A stretch of DNA of 34,821 bases from JAIYDJ01 sp031400505 (GTDB lineage Bacteria; Pseudomonadota; Alphaproteobacteria; Rhodobacterales; Rhodobacteraceae): positions 1 through 34,821 of the forward strand of contig JANNPZ010000081.1 in assembly GCA_031400505.1 (NCBI GenBank), given 5' to 3'. This document shows positions 16,877 to 29,710 of the stretch, one piece after another (positions within the stretch are counted from its first letter, which is position 1; each line of letters starts with the position of its first letter). Both the position numbers and the translations under genes were made by a program. The notes under the pieces are model-generated. The model was not told the origin of the DNA, did no database searches, and was given only the letters and a program-made list of their open reading frames with translations.

Positions 16877-17191
16877 TCACGTTCCTCGTGTTCTGCTGTC
16901 AATACTCGCACCCGGACCTGGGCACGCTGCTTCTCGACGACGCCTTGCCCGGATGACAAAACGCCAAAACCGCAGACGTCCCCTGCGCATGGGGACGACG
17001 CGGTGGACTTCCAGAGGATCGGGGCTTTTGACCCGGATCATGACCACATCATTCTTTCAAACCCCGCCCGCCGGATGCACCGACACGACAGATTAGGCGG
17101 GCGTATAGGGGGAGTCGCAGGGGTTGTCAACACGACGTGACGGCAGGAACAACGACGTCAGAACGGCTGCCGTTTTACCGCATGGAAGGCA
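16877..17191. other. str-operon leader and promoter gap
   Basis: 315 bases between the LpxB-N-domain gene and rpsL. It carries the promoter at 17102-17130 and a leader of roughly 220 bases. A short direct symmetry GTCCCC..GGGGAC around 16978-16996 could form a leader hairpin. I see no gene. Confidence 0.5.
17102..17130 (-). promoter_or_regulatory. Promoter of rpsL-rpsG-fusA-tuf
   Basis: A consensus -35 TTGACA (17125-17130) is followed by a 17-base spacer and TATACG (17102-17107), reading CTATAC in the alphaproteobacterial style. It points toward rpsL with an expected start near 17095. This is the best promoter in the window. Confidence 0.75.
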
Positions 17192-17494
17192 TCAGTCGCG
17201 GCGCTTTTCCACACGGATCAGCCACAGATTGCGCAGATAAATCACCACACCAAGGCCTTGCCCAAGAATGAACACCGGATCGGCGCGGTGAATAGCATAG
17301 GCCAACAGCATCAGCCCGCCAGCCAGCGAGAAATACCAGAACGCGACCGGCATCACCGACTTCTTGGCTTTTTCAGACGCCAGCCATTGCACGAGGAAGC
17401 GGCCCGTGAACATCAGTTGGGCAAAGAGCCCGAAGAACACCCATGCCAACTCTGCCGGACTATCGACGTTGAACCAGGTCATCAGGGTTTGCAT
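17192..17494 (-). CDS. Small membrane protein, LpxB N-terminal-domain family
   Basis: A 100-aa protein of the lipid-A-disaccharide synthase N-terminal domain family (LAB_N). It is not the LpxB enzyme itself. Three hydrophobic segments are visible: around AELAWVFFGLFAQLMF, VMPVAFWYFSLAGGLMLLAYAI and DPVFILGQGLGVVIYLRNLWLI. The family signature GRFLVQWLASEKAKKSVMP lies between the first two. It follows the GT2 gene by nine bases, with a Shine-Dalgarno overlapping the upstream stop, so the two probably work together in transferring a sugar to a membrane lipid. Substrate unknown. Confidence 0.88.
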   Translation of the reverse strand: MQTLMTWFNVDSPAELAWVFFGLFAQLMFTGRFLVQWLASEKAKKSVMPVAFWYFSLAGGLMLLAYAIHRADPVFILGQGLGVVIYLRNLWLIRVEKRRD

Positions 17495-17503
17495 CGCATG
17501 TTC

Positions 17504-18226
17504 CTATTCAATGTCCAGCGGGCGCGCCTTTTTGCGCCGCCGCGACAACCAGACGACGCCCATCAGATCCGGCACGCCGACAATGGCGCGTTGCAGGTTT
17601 GAGTAGTTCGACCGCCCCGCCCCTCGCGCCCGGTGTGTCACATCGACATGCACAATGCGCCATCCGTCCCGGACAAACAAAGCCGGCAAATAGCGGTGCA
17701 TGTGATCGAAATAGGGCAATGCCAGAAAAGCGTCCCGGCGAAAGCCCTTCAGCCCGCACCCCGTGTCGCGCGTCCCGTCGCGCAACAGCCAGCCACGCAG
17801 GCTGTTGGCAAACCGTGAAGCCGTCTTTTTCGACCAACTGTCTTGCCGCCCGACCCGCTGCCCCGCCACCAGCCCGACCCGCCCGGTCTTGTCGCCCAAA
17901 AGGGGGGCTGCCAGCTTGGGCAATTCGCTTGGCGGGTTCTGTCCGTCGCCATCCAACGTCAGCACGATCGGTGCCCGTGCGGCCAGAACGCCCGTATGAA
18001 CCGCGGCGCTCTGCCCTCCTGACCGGTCATGGCGGATCAGACGCAGATGCGCCATGCGGGCCACATGCGCGGTCACGACAGCGGCGGTTGCATCTGTTGA
18101 GCCGTCATCGACCACGATGATCTCGAAGGGCGCATGATCTGCCAGTGCCGTATCGATTTCGGTCACGAGCGCTATGATGTTGCCAGCCTCGTTGCGAGCG
18201 GGGATGACGATACTGATGTTGGTCAT
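17504..18226 (-). CDS. GT2 glycosyltransferase, dolichyl-phosphate-mannose-synthase-like
   Basis: A 240-aa GT-A fold enzyme that likely moves a sugar from a nucleotide donor to a polyprenyl phosphate. It starts MTNISIVIPARNEAGNI at 18226; more upstream codons look non-coding. The nucleotide-binding strand is EIIVVDDGSTDAT, the DxD-type motif is LTLDGDGQNPP (about residue 92), and RDTGCGLKGFRRDAF and HRARGAGRSNYSN are typical of this family. No C-terminal membrane helices are present; the neighbouring small membrane protein could supply the anchor. It sits 58 bases after the DMT permease gene. Confidence 0.88.
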   Translation of the reverse strand: MTNISIVIPARNEAGNIIALVTEIDTALADHAPFEIIVVDDGSTDATAAVVTAHVARMAHLRLIRHDRSGGQSAAVHTGVLAARAPIVLTLDGDGQNPPSELPKLAAPLLGDKTGRVGLVAGQRVGRQDSWSKKTASRFANSLRGWLLRDGTRDTGCGLKGFRRDAFLALPYFDHMHRYLPALFVRDGWRIVHVDVTHRARGAGRSNYSNLQRAIVGVPDLMGVVWLSRRRKKARPLDIE

Positions 18227-18284
18227 GTCCTGCCCATACTGGCGCTTCGCGGGTGTAGCCCAGCCCCCCTGCCCTTGCAATCGC

Positions 18285-19166
18285 CTAGACCGCTCCACGC
18301 CGCCGCAAGGCTTGTTCCCGCCACAGGGTAAACAGGCCTGACAGAATGACAATGGTGGCCCCGATCAGGGTCCAGTTGTCCGGCAAGGTCCCGAAGGCCA
18401 GCCACCCCAGAAGGATCGCCCACAACAGCGCCGTATAGCGAAAGGGCGCGATCACCGCGATATCGCCCACCCGCATCACCATCACCGAAAAGAGATAGCC
18501 GACAATCAGAAAGGCCGCAGCACCCAGCACCAGCAGCGTCTCGTGCCACGACACCTGCTGCCAGCCTTGAACACCCGCCCCCACCAGCCCCATGGCCGTC
18601 ACCGTGATCGCCGCCCAGAGTGACACCGACGGTGTCGGCACGTCGGGCGACAACGCCCGCGTCGCGATATCCCGGGCCACCACGCAGACCACGGCCGCCA
18701 GACCCAGCATCGACCAGATGTTGAAACTCGATGCCCCCGGCCGAATGATGATCATCACCCCGACAAAGCCTGCCAGAATCGCTGTCATGCGCCGCCAACC
18801 GATCGGCGCCCCCAGAAACACGGCTGCGGCCAGCGCCACCGCAAGCGGCAGCACCTGCATGATCGCCGACAAGTTGGCCAGCGGCAGTTGCGTCAGCGCG
18901 ACGAGAAAGAACACCGTCCCCCCTACCTCGGCCAGTGACCGCCACGCAATCACCACCCGGTCCCGCCGCGCGGGCCACAGCCGAAGGCCGCCCATCGCCT
19001 GTGCAATGCCCAACAGCGCGATGACACTGATCACGCCACGCAAGGTAATCGCCTGAAACAACGGTAGTGTTTGCGTGACCGCTTTCATGAAACTGTCGTT
19101 GACCGTGAAAGCCAGCATGCTGACGTTCATGTAGATCACGCCGCGCAGATTGTCGGAAATTGCCAT
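18285..19166 (-). CDS. DMT-superfamily (EamA) permease
   Basis: An inner-membrane protein of 293 aa with about ten hydrophobic helices arranged as two EamA repeats, typical of drug/metabolite exporters. The start MAISDNLRGVIYMNVSMLAFTVNDSFMK at 19166 has AAGGGGAA just upstream. Motifs include TLPLFQAITLRGVISV in the first half and APFRYTALLWAILLGWLAFGTLPDNWTLIGATIVILSGL in the second, the usual EamA ending. It ends in a basic tail (WREQALRRRG). The substrate cannot be told from sequence. Confidence 0.88.
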   Translation of the reverse strand: MAISDNLRGVIYMNVSMLAFTVNDSFMKAVTQTLPLFQAITLRGVISVIALLGIAQAMGGLRLWPARRDRVVIAWRSLAEVGGTVFFLVALTQLPLANLSAIMQVLPLAVALAAAVFLGAPIGWRRMTAILAGFVGVMIIIRPGASSFNIWSMLGLAAVVCVVARDIATRALSPDVPTPSVSLWAAITVTAMGLVGAGVQGWQQVSWHETLLVLGAAAFLIVGYLFSVMVMRVGDIAVIAPFRYTALLWAILLGWLAFGTLPDNWTLIGATIVILSGLFTLWREQALRRRGAV

Positions 19167-19590
19167 GGGTTCCCCTTGCCGGCTATGGCTAACAGGGGCA
19201 ATGGCGGGGTTCCAGTGGAATTGCAGGTTGCTGGAGCATCGGTGCAAGGAAGTGTTTGCGCGCTTTTTGTCAGCCGTCTGGCCGCTTTCTACCAGGTCCG
19301 GGCAGACCCTTTGAACCCGCCGATCCTTCCCGCACTCCTTTCCTGCAGGCTGCGCAAGGGGTTCGCCTGAAACGCAGCGCCGGGTACAATCAATTTGATG
19401 CCTTGGGCTGCGCAGCCTCGGTTTCGGCCCAAACTACGTCGGCAGCGCTTTGATGGCCCGGTGCAAGACGGCCGGACACACCGAGCGAAGGACAAACTTG
19501 CGCGAAAGACAAACCTGCCCTTGTTCACAACAAGAAAAGGCCCCCCGTCCGCTGAACAGGGGGCCTTTTTGAGTGCCACGCCGATCGTGA
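19167..19590. other. rpoC to permease gap
   Basis: 424 bases. It holds the rpoC terminator (19535-19570) and, presumably nearer 19200, the permease promoter. TTGCAC-like and TGCAAT-like boxes near 19220-19245 are too weak to call. No gene is seen. Confidence 0.4.
19535..19570 (-). terminator. Rho-independent terminator after rpoC
   Basis: The minus strand reads AAAAAGGCCCCC, a 14-base loop region, then GGGGGGCC followed by TTTTCTTGTT. It lies 20 bases after the rpoC stop and should end the rplJL-rpoBC transcript. Confidence 0.85.
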
Positions 19591-23832
<4,242 letters not shown>

Positions 23833-23875
23833 TTCAATTCCTTAGAATGGGGGCGGCGGGGAAAGAGAAGGACGA

Positions 23876-23914
23876 GGTGAACCCCGCCCTACGTAGGTCG
23901 GGGTTCACCCCGAC
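23876..23914. repeat. REP-like palindrome pair, copy 3 (rpoB-rpoC gap)
   Basis: Two units of the same family stand back to back in opposite orientation: GGTGAACCCCGCCCTAC at 23876-23892, then GTAGGTCGGGG-TTCA-CCCCGAC at 23893-23914. The pair fills much of the 88-base gap between rpoB and rpoC. Together they could form one long stem or two hairpins in the rpoBC mRNA. Confidence 0.65.
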
Positions 23915-23920
23915 TCACGC

Positions 23921-26900
23921 TCACTCTTCCTCCGCATCCAGGAGTTCCATGTTGAGGCCCAGACCGCGGACCTCCTTGACCAGAACGTTGAACGACTCCG
24001 GGACGCCAGCCTCGAAGTTGTCCTCGCCCTTGACGATGCTTTCGTAAACTTTCGTCCGGCCCGCCACGTCGTCCGACTTCACCGTCAGCATTTCCTGCAA
24101 GGTGTAGGCAGCACCGTAGGCTTCCAGCGCCCAAACCTCCATCTCGCCCAGACGCTGGCCGCCGAACTGGGCTTTGCCGCCCAGCGGTTGCTGCGTCACG
24201 AGGCTGTAAGGCCCGGTCGAACGGGCGTGCAGCTTGTCGTCCACCAGGTGGTGGAGTTTCAGCATGTACTTCACGCCCACGGTCACTTTTCGGGTGAACT
24301 GTTCGCCCGAACGGCCATCGAAGACCACCGACTGGCCCGAGGTGTCGAAGCCAGCGCGGATCAGCGCGTCGTTCACGTCGGCCTCTTTGGCACCGTCGAA
24401 CACCGGCGACGAGATCGGCACGCCTTTGGTCACATTGCCCGCGAGTTCAAGGAAGTCGGCCTCTGTGCGGTCGGCGAATTCGGACTCGTAGGTCTCATCC
24501 CCGTAAGCGTGACGCACCGCATCGCGCACCGGGGTGAGGTCGCCCTTGCGGCGGTATTCCTTCAGCGCCTCGTCGATCCGGATGCCCAAACCGCGCGCGG
24601 CCCAGCCCATGTGGGTTTCCAGAATCTGCCCGACGTTCATCCGGCTGGGAACCCCAAGCGGGTTCAGCACCAGATCGACAGCAGTGCCGTCGGCCAGGAA
24701 CGGCATATCCTCGATCGGGACGACTTTGGACACAACACCCTTGTTGCCGTGACGACCGGCCATCTTGTCGCCCGGCTGCAGCTTGCGCTTCACCGCCACG
24801 AACACCTTGACCATTTTCATCACGCCCGGAGGCAGATCGTCGCCGCGACGGACCTTTTCAACCTTGTCGTCAAAGCGGTGATCCAGAGCGCGCTTTTGCG
24901 CCTCGTACTGGTCGTGCAGCGCTTCCACATCCTTGGCGTCGTTTTCCTCGGCCAAGGCAAGCTGCCAATACTGGCCGCGCGACAGCGTGGACAGCAGATC
25001 GTCGTTGATCAGCGAGCCGGCCTTGACGCCTTTCGGCCCCTTGACGGCGGTTTTGCCCATGATCAGCGTTTTCAGACGCGAATAGATGTTCCGCTCCAGA
25101 ATAGCCAATTCGTCGTCGCGGTCGCGTGCCAGACGCTCGACCTCTTCGCGTTCGATCTGCAGGGCACGTTCGTCTTTATCGACGCCGTGGCGGTTGAACA
25201 CACGGACCTCGACAATCGTGCCGAACGCACCGGGCGGCAGGCGCAGCGAGGTGTCGCGGACGTCGGATGCCTTTTCGCCAAAGATCGCGCGCAGCAGTTT
25301 CTCTTCGGGCGTCATCGGCGATTCACCCTTCGGGGTGATCTTGCCGACCAGAATATCGCCCGGCTGGACCTCGGCACCGATATAGACGATCCCGGCCTCG
25401 TCGAGGTTGCGCAGGGCTTCCTCGCCGACGTTCGGAATGTCGCGGGTGATTTCCTCTGGCCCAAGTTTCGTGTCGCGCGCCGCCACTTCGTATTCCTCGA
25501 TATGGATCGAGGTGAACACGTCATCGCGCAGGATGCGTTCCGAAATCAGGATGCTGTCTTCGTAGTTGTAGCCGTTCCACGGCATAAACGCGACGACGAC
25601 GTTCCGGCCAAGGGCCAGTTCGCCCATGTCGGTGCAGGGGCCGTCAGCGATGACTTCGGACCGCACGACCTTGTCGCCCACCTTCACCAGCGGGCGCTGG
25701 TTGATACAGGACGACTGGTTGGACCGCTTGAACTTGCGCAGACGGTAGATGTCCACGCCCGGCTCGCCGGGGTCCAGCATTTCGGTGGCGCGCACCACGA
25801 TGCGGGTGGCGTCCACCTGGTCGATGATGCCCGAACGCCGTGCCATGATGGCAGCGCCAGAGTCGCGGGCGACGACGGCCTCGATCCCTGTGCCGACAAA
25901 CGGAGCGTCGGATTGCAGCAGTGGCACCGCCTGACGCTGCATGTTCGACCCCATCAGGGCGCGGTTGGCGTCGTCGTTTTCCAGGAACGGGATCAGCGAG
26001 GCTGCGACCGAGACAAGCTGCTTGGGCGACACGTCGATCAGGTCGATCGCGTCGGGCCCGTTCAGCATGAATTCCCCGGCCTTCCGGCTGGAGATCAGGT
26101 CAGAGGTGAACCGCCCTTCGCTGTCCATCGCCGCGTTGGCTTGGGCCACCGTATGGCGCATTTCTTCGGTCGCCGACATGTAGACGACCTCATCGGTCAC
26201 CCTGCCGTCGATCACCTTGCGATACGGGGTTTCGATGAAGCCGTACTTGTTCACGCGTGCAAACGTTGCCAGCGAGTTGATCAGGCCGATGTTCTGGCCT
26301 TCGGGCGTCTCGATCGGGCACATCCGGCCATAGTGGGTCGGGTGAACGTCGCGCACTTCAAAGCCCGCACGTTCGCGGGTCAGACCGCCCGGCCCAAGGG
26401 CCGACAAGCGGCGCTTGTGCGTCACTTCGGACAGCGGGTTGGTTTGGTCCATGAACTGCGACAGCTGACTGGAGCCGAAGAATTCACGCACCGCCGCCGC
26501 CGCCGGTTTGGCGTTGATTAGGTCCTGCGGCATGATCGTGTCGATTTCCACCGAGGACATGCGTTCCTTGATCGCACGTTCCATCCGCAGAAGGCCGACG
26601 CGGTACTGGTTTTCCATCAACTCGCCGACCGAGCGGACCCGGCGGTTGCCGAGGTGGTCGATGTCGTCGATCTCGCCCTTGCCGTCGCGCAACTCGGTCA
26701 GCGCCTTGATACAGGCGATGATGTCGGCGCGGTCCAGCGTGCGCTGGGTGTCGGGTGCCTTGAGGTCCAGACGCATGGTCATCTTGACCCGGCCAACGGC
26801 CGACAGGTCATAGCGCTCGCTGTCAAAGAACAGCGTGTCGAACAGCTGGCTTGCGGCCTCGACGGTCGGCGGTTCGCCCGGACGCATCACGCGGTAGATG

Positions 26901-28054
26901 TCCATCAGCGCGGTGTCCCGGCCCATGTTCTTGTCGATGGCCAGCGTATTGCGGATGTAGGGGCCGACGTTGACGTTGTCGATGTCAAGCACCGGAATGT
27001 CGGTAATCCCCTGATCCAGCAGCAGTTTCAGGCTGCCACCCTTTACGCCGCCGTCGCGGTCGTATTCCATCGTCAGCTCGTCACCGGCCTCGACCCAGAT
27101 CTCGCCGGTCTGCTCGTTGATGATGTCCTTCGCGACAAAGCGCCCGATGATGTTGTCGAAGGGCACCAGAAGCTCGGTCACCTTGCCGTCATCGCGCAGC
27201 TTTTTCACCATGCGCGGGGTCATCTTTTCGCCCGCCTTGCAGATCACCTCACCGGTGGCTGCATCGACGATGTCATAGGTGGGCCGGGTGCCCGACACGC
27301 GGCTGGGGAAGAACTTGGTGACCCAGCCCTTGTTCTTCACATGGTTGAACATCACGGTGTCGTAATAGGCGTCCATGATCGCCTCCTGATCCATGCCAAG
27401 GGCATAAAGCAGGGTCGTCACCGGCAACTTGCGGCGACGGTCGATGCGGGAATAGACATTGTCCTTGGCGTCGAACTCGAAATCGAGCCACGAGCCGCGA
27501 TAGGGAATGATCCGGCAGGCGAACAAGAGCTTGCCCGAAGAGTGGGTCTTGCCCTTGTCATGATCAAAGAACACGCCCGGCGAGCGGTGCATCTGGCTGA
27601 CGATCACCCGCTCGGTACCGTTCACGACAAATGTGCCGTTCGACGTCATCAGGGGCATGTCGCCCATGTAGACGTCCTGTTCCTTGATGTCCTTGACCGA
27701 CCGGGCCCCGGTGGTTTCATCGACATCGAACACGATCAGGCGCAAAGTGACTTTCAGGGGTGCCGCATAGGTCATGTCGCGGGACTGACATTCATCCACG
27801 TCGTATTTCGGCTTTTCAAGCTCGTACTTCACGAATTCCAGAACGGCGGTTTCGTTGAAATCCTTGATCGGGAACACCGATTGAAAAGTGCCCTGAATCC
27901 CTTCGCCGTCGCGTGGCTTGTCGCCATCGCCCGACCGCAGGAAAAGATCATACGAGGATTTCTGAACCTCGATCAGGTTCGGCATCTCCAGAACTTCACG
28001 GATTTTGCCGAAATACCGACGGATGCGTTTCTGGCCTACAAAAGCTTGCGCCAT
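23921..28054 (-). CDS. rpoB: RNA polymerase beta subunit
   Basis: RNA polymerase beta subunit, 1377 aa from MAQAFVGQKRIRRYFGKI at 28054; a GTG four codons upstream is the only other option. The rifampicin region FFGSSQLSQFMDQTNPLSEVTHKRRLSALGPGG is wild type at the positions that usually confer resistance. Further conserved blocks are FEVRDVHPTHYGRMCPIETPEGQNIGLI, the NGYNYEDSILISERI segment and the C-terminal MEVWALEAYGAAYTLQEMLTVKSDDV. It ends with an acidic tail ELLDAEEE. No internal stops occur. It lies 243 bases after rplL. Confidence 0.98.
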   Translation of the reverse strand: MAQAFVGQKRIRRYFGKIREVLEMPNLIEVQKSSYDLFLRSGDGDKPRDGEGIQGTFQSVFPIKDFNETAVLEFVKYELEKPKYDVDECQSRDMTYAAPLKVTLRLIVFDVDETTGARSVKDIKEQDVYMGDMPLMTSNGTFVVNGTERVIVSQMHRSPGVFFDHDKGKTHSSGKLLFACRIIPYRGSWLDFEFDAKDNVYSRIDRRRKLPVTTLLYALGMDQEAIMDAYYDTVMFNHVKNKGWVTKFFPSRVSGTRPTYDIVDAATGEVICKAGEKMTPRMVKKLRDDGKVTELLVPFDNIIGRFVAKDIINEQTGEIWVEAGDELTMEYDRDGGVKGGSLKLLLDQGITDIPVLDIDNVNVGPYIRNTLAIDKNMGRDTALMDIYRVMRPGEPPTVEAASQLFDTLFFDSERYDLSAVGRVKMTMRLDLKAPDTQRTLDRADIIACIKALTELRDGKGEIDDIDHLGNRRVRSVGELMENQYRVGLLRMERAIKERMSSVEIDTIMPQDLINAKPAAAAVREFFGSSQLSQFMDQTNPLSEVTHKRRLSALGPGGLTRERAGFEVRDVHPTHYGRMCPIETPEGQNIGLINSLATFARVNKYGFIETPYRKVIDGRVTDEVVYMSATEEMRHTVAQANAAMDSEGRFTSDLISSRKAGEFMLNGPDAIDLIDVSPKQLVSVAASLIPFLENDDANRALMGSNMQRQAVPLLQSDAPFVGTGIEAVVARDSGAAIMARRSGIIDQVDATRIVVRATEMLDPGEPGVDIYRLRKFKRSNQSSCINQRPLVKVGDKVVRSEVIADGPCTDMGELALGRNVVVAFMPWNGYNYEDSILISERILRDDVFTSIHIEEYEVAARDTKLGPEEITRDIPNVGEEALRNLDEAGIVYIGAEVQPGDILVGKITPKGESPMTPEEKLLRAIFGEKASDVRDTSLRLPPGAFGTIVEVRVFNRHGVDKDERALQIEREEVERLARDRDDELAILERNIYSRLKTLIMGKTAVKGPKGVKAGSLINDDLLSTLSRGQYWQLALAEENDAKDVEALHDQYEAQKRALDHRFDDKVEKVRRGDDLPPGVMKMVKVFVAVKRKLQPGDKMAGRHGNKGVVSKVVPIEDMPFLADGTAVDLVLNPLGVPSRMNVGQILETHMGWAARGLGIRIDEALKEYRRKGDLTPVRDAVRHAYGDETYESEFADRTEADFLELAGNVTKGVPISSPVFDGAKEADVNDALIRAGFDTSGQSVVFDGRSGEQFTRKVTVGVKYMLKLHHLVDDKLHARSTGPYSLVTQQPLGGKAQFGGQRLGEMEVWALEAYGAAYTLQEMLTVKSDDVAGRTKVYESIVKGEDNFEAGVPESFNVLVKEVRGLGLNMELLDAEEE

Positions 28055-28229
28055 TGGGATCGTCACCTTTCATCGTGTCTGGCGCGCGTCCCGTCGGGCC
28101 ACGGAAGCGCACCGCATGCGAAGCAGGGGGTAAAGGTTCTATTCATGCCGCCCGTCCCGCAGGGCAACTCCCGAACCTGTCCCGCGCCTGGGGATATGCT
28201 TTGCCAAAAGCCCATCCCAAGACGCAAGT

Positions 28230-28264
28230 GGCTGGGCCCCGGTTAACCCCGGACCCAGCCTTTT
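28230..28264. terminator. Hairpin between rplL and rpoB
   Basis: GGCTGGG (28230-28236) pairs with CCCAGCC (28254-28260), with an inner CCGG/CCGG helix. The plus strand has TTTT directly after; the minus strand, the direction of rplL-rpoB, has ACTTGC and so no T-run. In the gene direction it is more likely an attenuator or RNA-processing site than a full terminator, as known between rplL and rpoB in other bacteria. Confidence 0.5.
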
Positions 28265-28297
28265 CGTGTTGTCAGGGGCATGTAGCCCCCGGAAAGA

Positions 28298-28675
28298 TCA
28301 CTTCAGCTCGACTTTGGCGCCGGCATCTTCCAGCTTTTTCTTCAGGCCTTCGGCGTCGGTCTTGGAAATTGCTTCCTTGATCTTGCCGCCAGCCTCGACG
28401 AGGTCCTTGGCTTCTTTCAGGCCCAGACCGGTGATGGTGCGGACCTCTTTGATCACGTTGATCTTGTTCGGGCCGGCTTCCAGCAGCACGACGTCGAATT
28501 CGGTCTGCTCTTCAACCGGAGCGGCGGCAGCAGCAGCCGGACCAGCGGCCATCATGACGGCGCCACCGGCAGCCGGCTCGATGCCGTATTTGTCTTTCAG
28601 GATCGTCTTCAGTTCCTGTGCCTGAAGCAGGGTCAGACCCACGATCTCTTCAGCCAGTTTGTTCAGATCAGCCAT
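28298..28675 (-). CDS. rplL: 50S ribosomal protein L7/L12
   Basis: Stalk protein that recruits translation factors. It is 125 aa. The N-terminal dimerisation domain is LAEEIVGLTLLQAQELKTILKDKYG, the hinge is an Ala/Gly/Pro-rich run, and the C-terminal factor-binding domain contains NKINVIKEVRTITGLGLKEAKDLVE and ends LKKKLEDAGAKVELK. It follows rplJ by 69 bases. Confidence 0.98.
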   Translation of the reverse strand: MADLNKLAEEIVGLTLLQAQELKTILKDKYGIEPAAGGAVMMAAGPAAAAAAPVEEQTEFDVVLLEAGPNKINVIKEVRTITGLGLKEAKDLVEAGGKIKEAISKTDAEGLKKKLEDAGAKVELK

Positions 28676-28744
28676 TTTTCATTCCGTTCATAAAGATGGG
28701 GGTTCCAACGCGGTGGGGCTGGCCCACGCAGGTCATAGGATGCT

Positions 28745-29260
28745 TCAAGCGGCTTCCCGCTCCTCGATCGTGGTGAGGATGCTTGCGATGTTCGATGCAG
28801 GCGCGCCAATGGCACCGGCGATGGCAGAGGCGGGCGCACCGATGCAGCCGACGATCTGAGCGATAAGCTCTTCGCGCGACGGCATGGTGGACACGGCTTT
28901 GACACCGGCGGCATCAAGTACCTGATCGCCCATTGCCCCGCCGAGGATGATGTATTTGTCATTCCCCTTGGCATAGGCTTCGGTGACCTTCGCCGCAGCG
29001 ACGGGGTCCTCCGAATAGGCGAGCACGGTCATGCCCGTGAGCAGGTCACCCATCTTGAAACCGGGCTTCCCTTCGAGGGCGATTCTGGCGAGCTTGTTCT
29101 TGGCAACGCGGACGGACCCGCCAACTTCGCGCATTTTCGCGCGCAGGTCCTGCATTTGTGCAACCGTCATACCTGCGTAGTGGGCAACGACCACGACGCC
29201 AGAGCTTGCGAAGATCTGGCCGAGTTCATCGACCACTTTCTCTTTTTCGGCTCTATCCAC
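28745..29260 (-). CDS. rplJ: 50S ribosomal protein L10 (GTG start)
   Basis: L10 anchors L12 dimers to the ribosome and usually represses rplJL translation. It is 171 aa starting at a GTG codon at 29260 (read as MDRAEKEKVVDELGQIF), chosen because GGAG lies seven bases upstream and the family start fits; in-frame codons further upstream show no L10 similarity. VVVAHYAGMTVAQMQDLRAKMREVGGSVRVAKNKLARIAL is the conserved rRNA-binding part, and the C-terminal helix ASNIASILTTIEEREAA carries the L12 sites. In most relatives rplA precedes it closely. Here about 3.2 kb intervene. Confidence 0.96.
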   Translation of the reverse strand: MDRAEKEKVVDELGQIFASSGVVVVAHYAGMTVAQMQDLRAKMREVGGSVRVAKNKLARIALEGKPGFKMGDLLTGMTVLAYSEDPVAAAKVTEAYAKGNDKYIILGGAMGDQVLDAAGVKAVSTMPSREELIAQIVGCIGAPASAIAGAIGAPASNIASILTTIEEREAA

Positions 29261-29710
29261 AGTTTCACTCCAAGTGTGGGGGTTTCCCCCCGGCTCATAT
29301 AGGTGTCGGGGATCCCCGACACGTTCGGGTCCGTGACAAGTCCCGAGCCAAAATCGCCCGAGGAAATCCCCGGCGATCGTCGCGTCGAACCCCATCTCAG
29401 GCAGGAAATTAAGCAAGGTTACCCTGCACCCACCGTCTCGGACAAAGTCTGGACGACCCCGCGACGAATCACGAAGCCTGCCCATCGACAGGGAATACTG
29501 ACTGCAGGCGGGAATGCCAAGCCCTCGTATCGAAGTTTCAAACCCCGTCGCAGATGTCATTCGGCCAGTGCTCGGGCCAGGAATTCGCGGCGGGTTTGCC
29601 ACAAGAGCGATCTATCTGGCCAAGGCAGCATGTCAGAACTTAATGGAATACAAAGATTTAGACATGATATCGATTCCGCAACCACTTCTGGTTGTCCGAA
29701 GAGGTCTGTC
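29261..29710. other. Divergent gap between rplJ and the RTX hydrolase gene
   Basis: 450 bases that must contain the rplJL promoter and leader (minus strand) and the hydrolase promoter (plus strand). Visible structure is the 20-bp palindrome at 29303-29322. The AT-rich stretch around 29636-29675 is the most likely plus-strand promoter or leader area. No clear -35/-10 pair can be called on either strand, and no gene is seen. Confidence 0.4.
29303..29322. promoter_or_regulatory. Perfect palindrome in the rplJ leader
   Basis: GTGTCGGGGATCCCCGACAC is a perfect 20-bp palindrome 43 bases upstream of the rplJ GTG. It may be part of the L10-L12 autoregulatory leader RNA, a protein-binding site, or a degenerate member of the REP-like family, whose arms it resembles (GTCGGGG/CCCCGAC). 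Only the palindrome is certain. Confidence 0.5.

Noticed and set aside
24188..28246. Long plus-strand open frames opposite rpoB
   Set aside because: Antisense shadows of a fully conserved rpoB, with no ribosome-binding site or recognisable domain.
29303..29710. Extended 637-codon version of the RTX hydrolase
   Set aside because: The extra N-terminal residues overlap the rplJ leader palindrome and show no signal peptide or domain. The ATG at 29711 has a better ribosome-binding site and the GDSL block follows at the usual distance.
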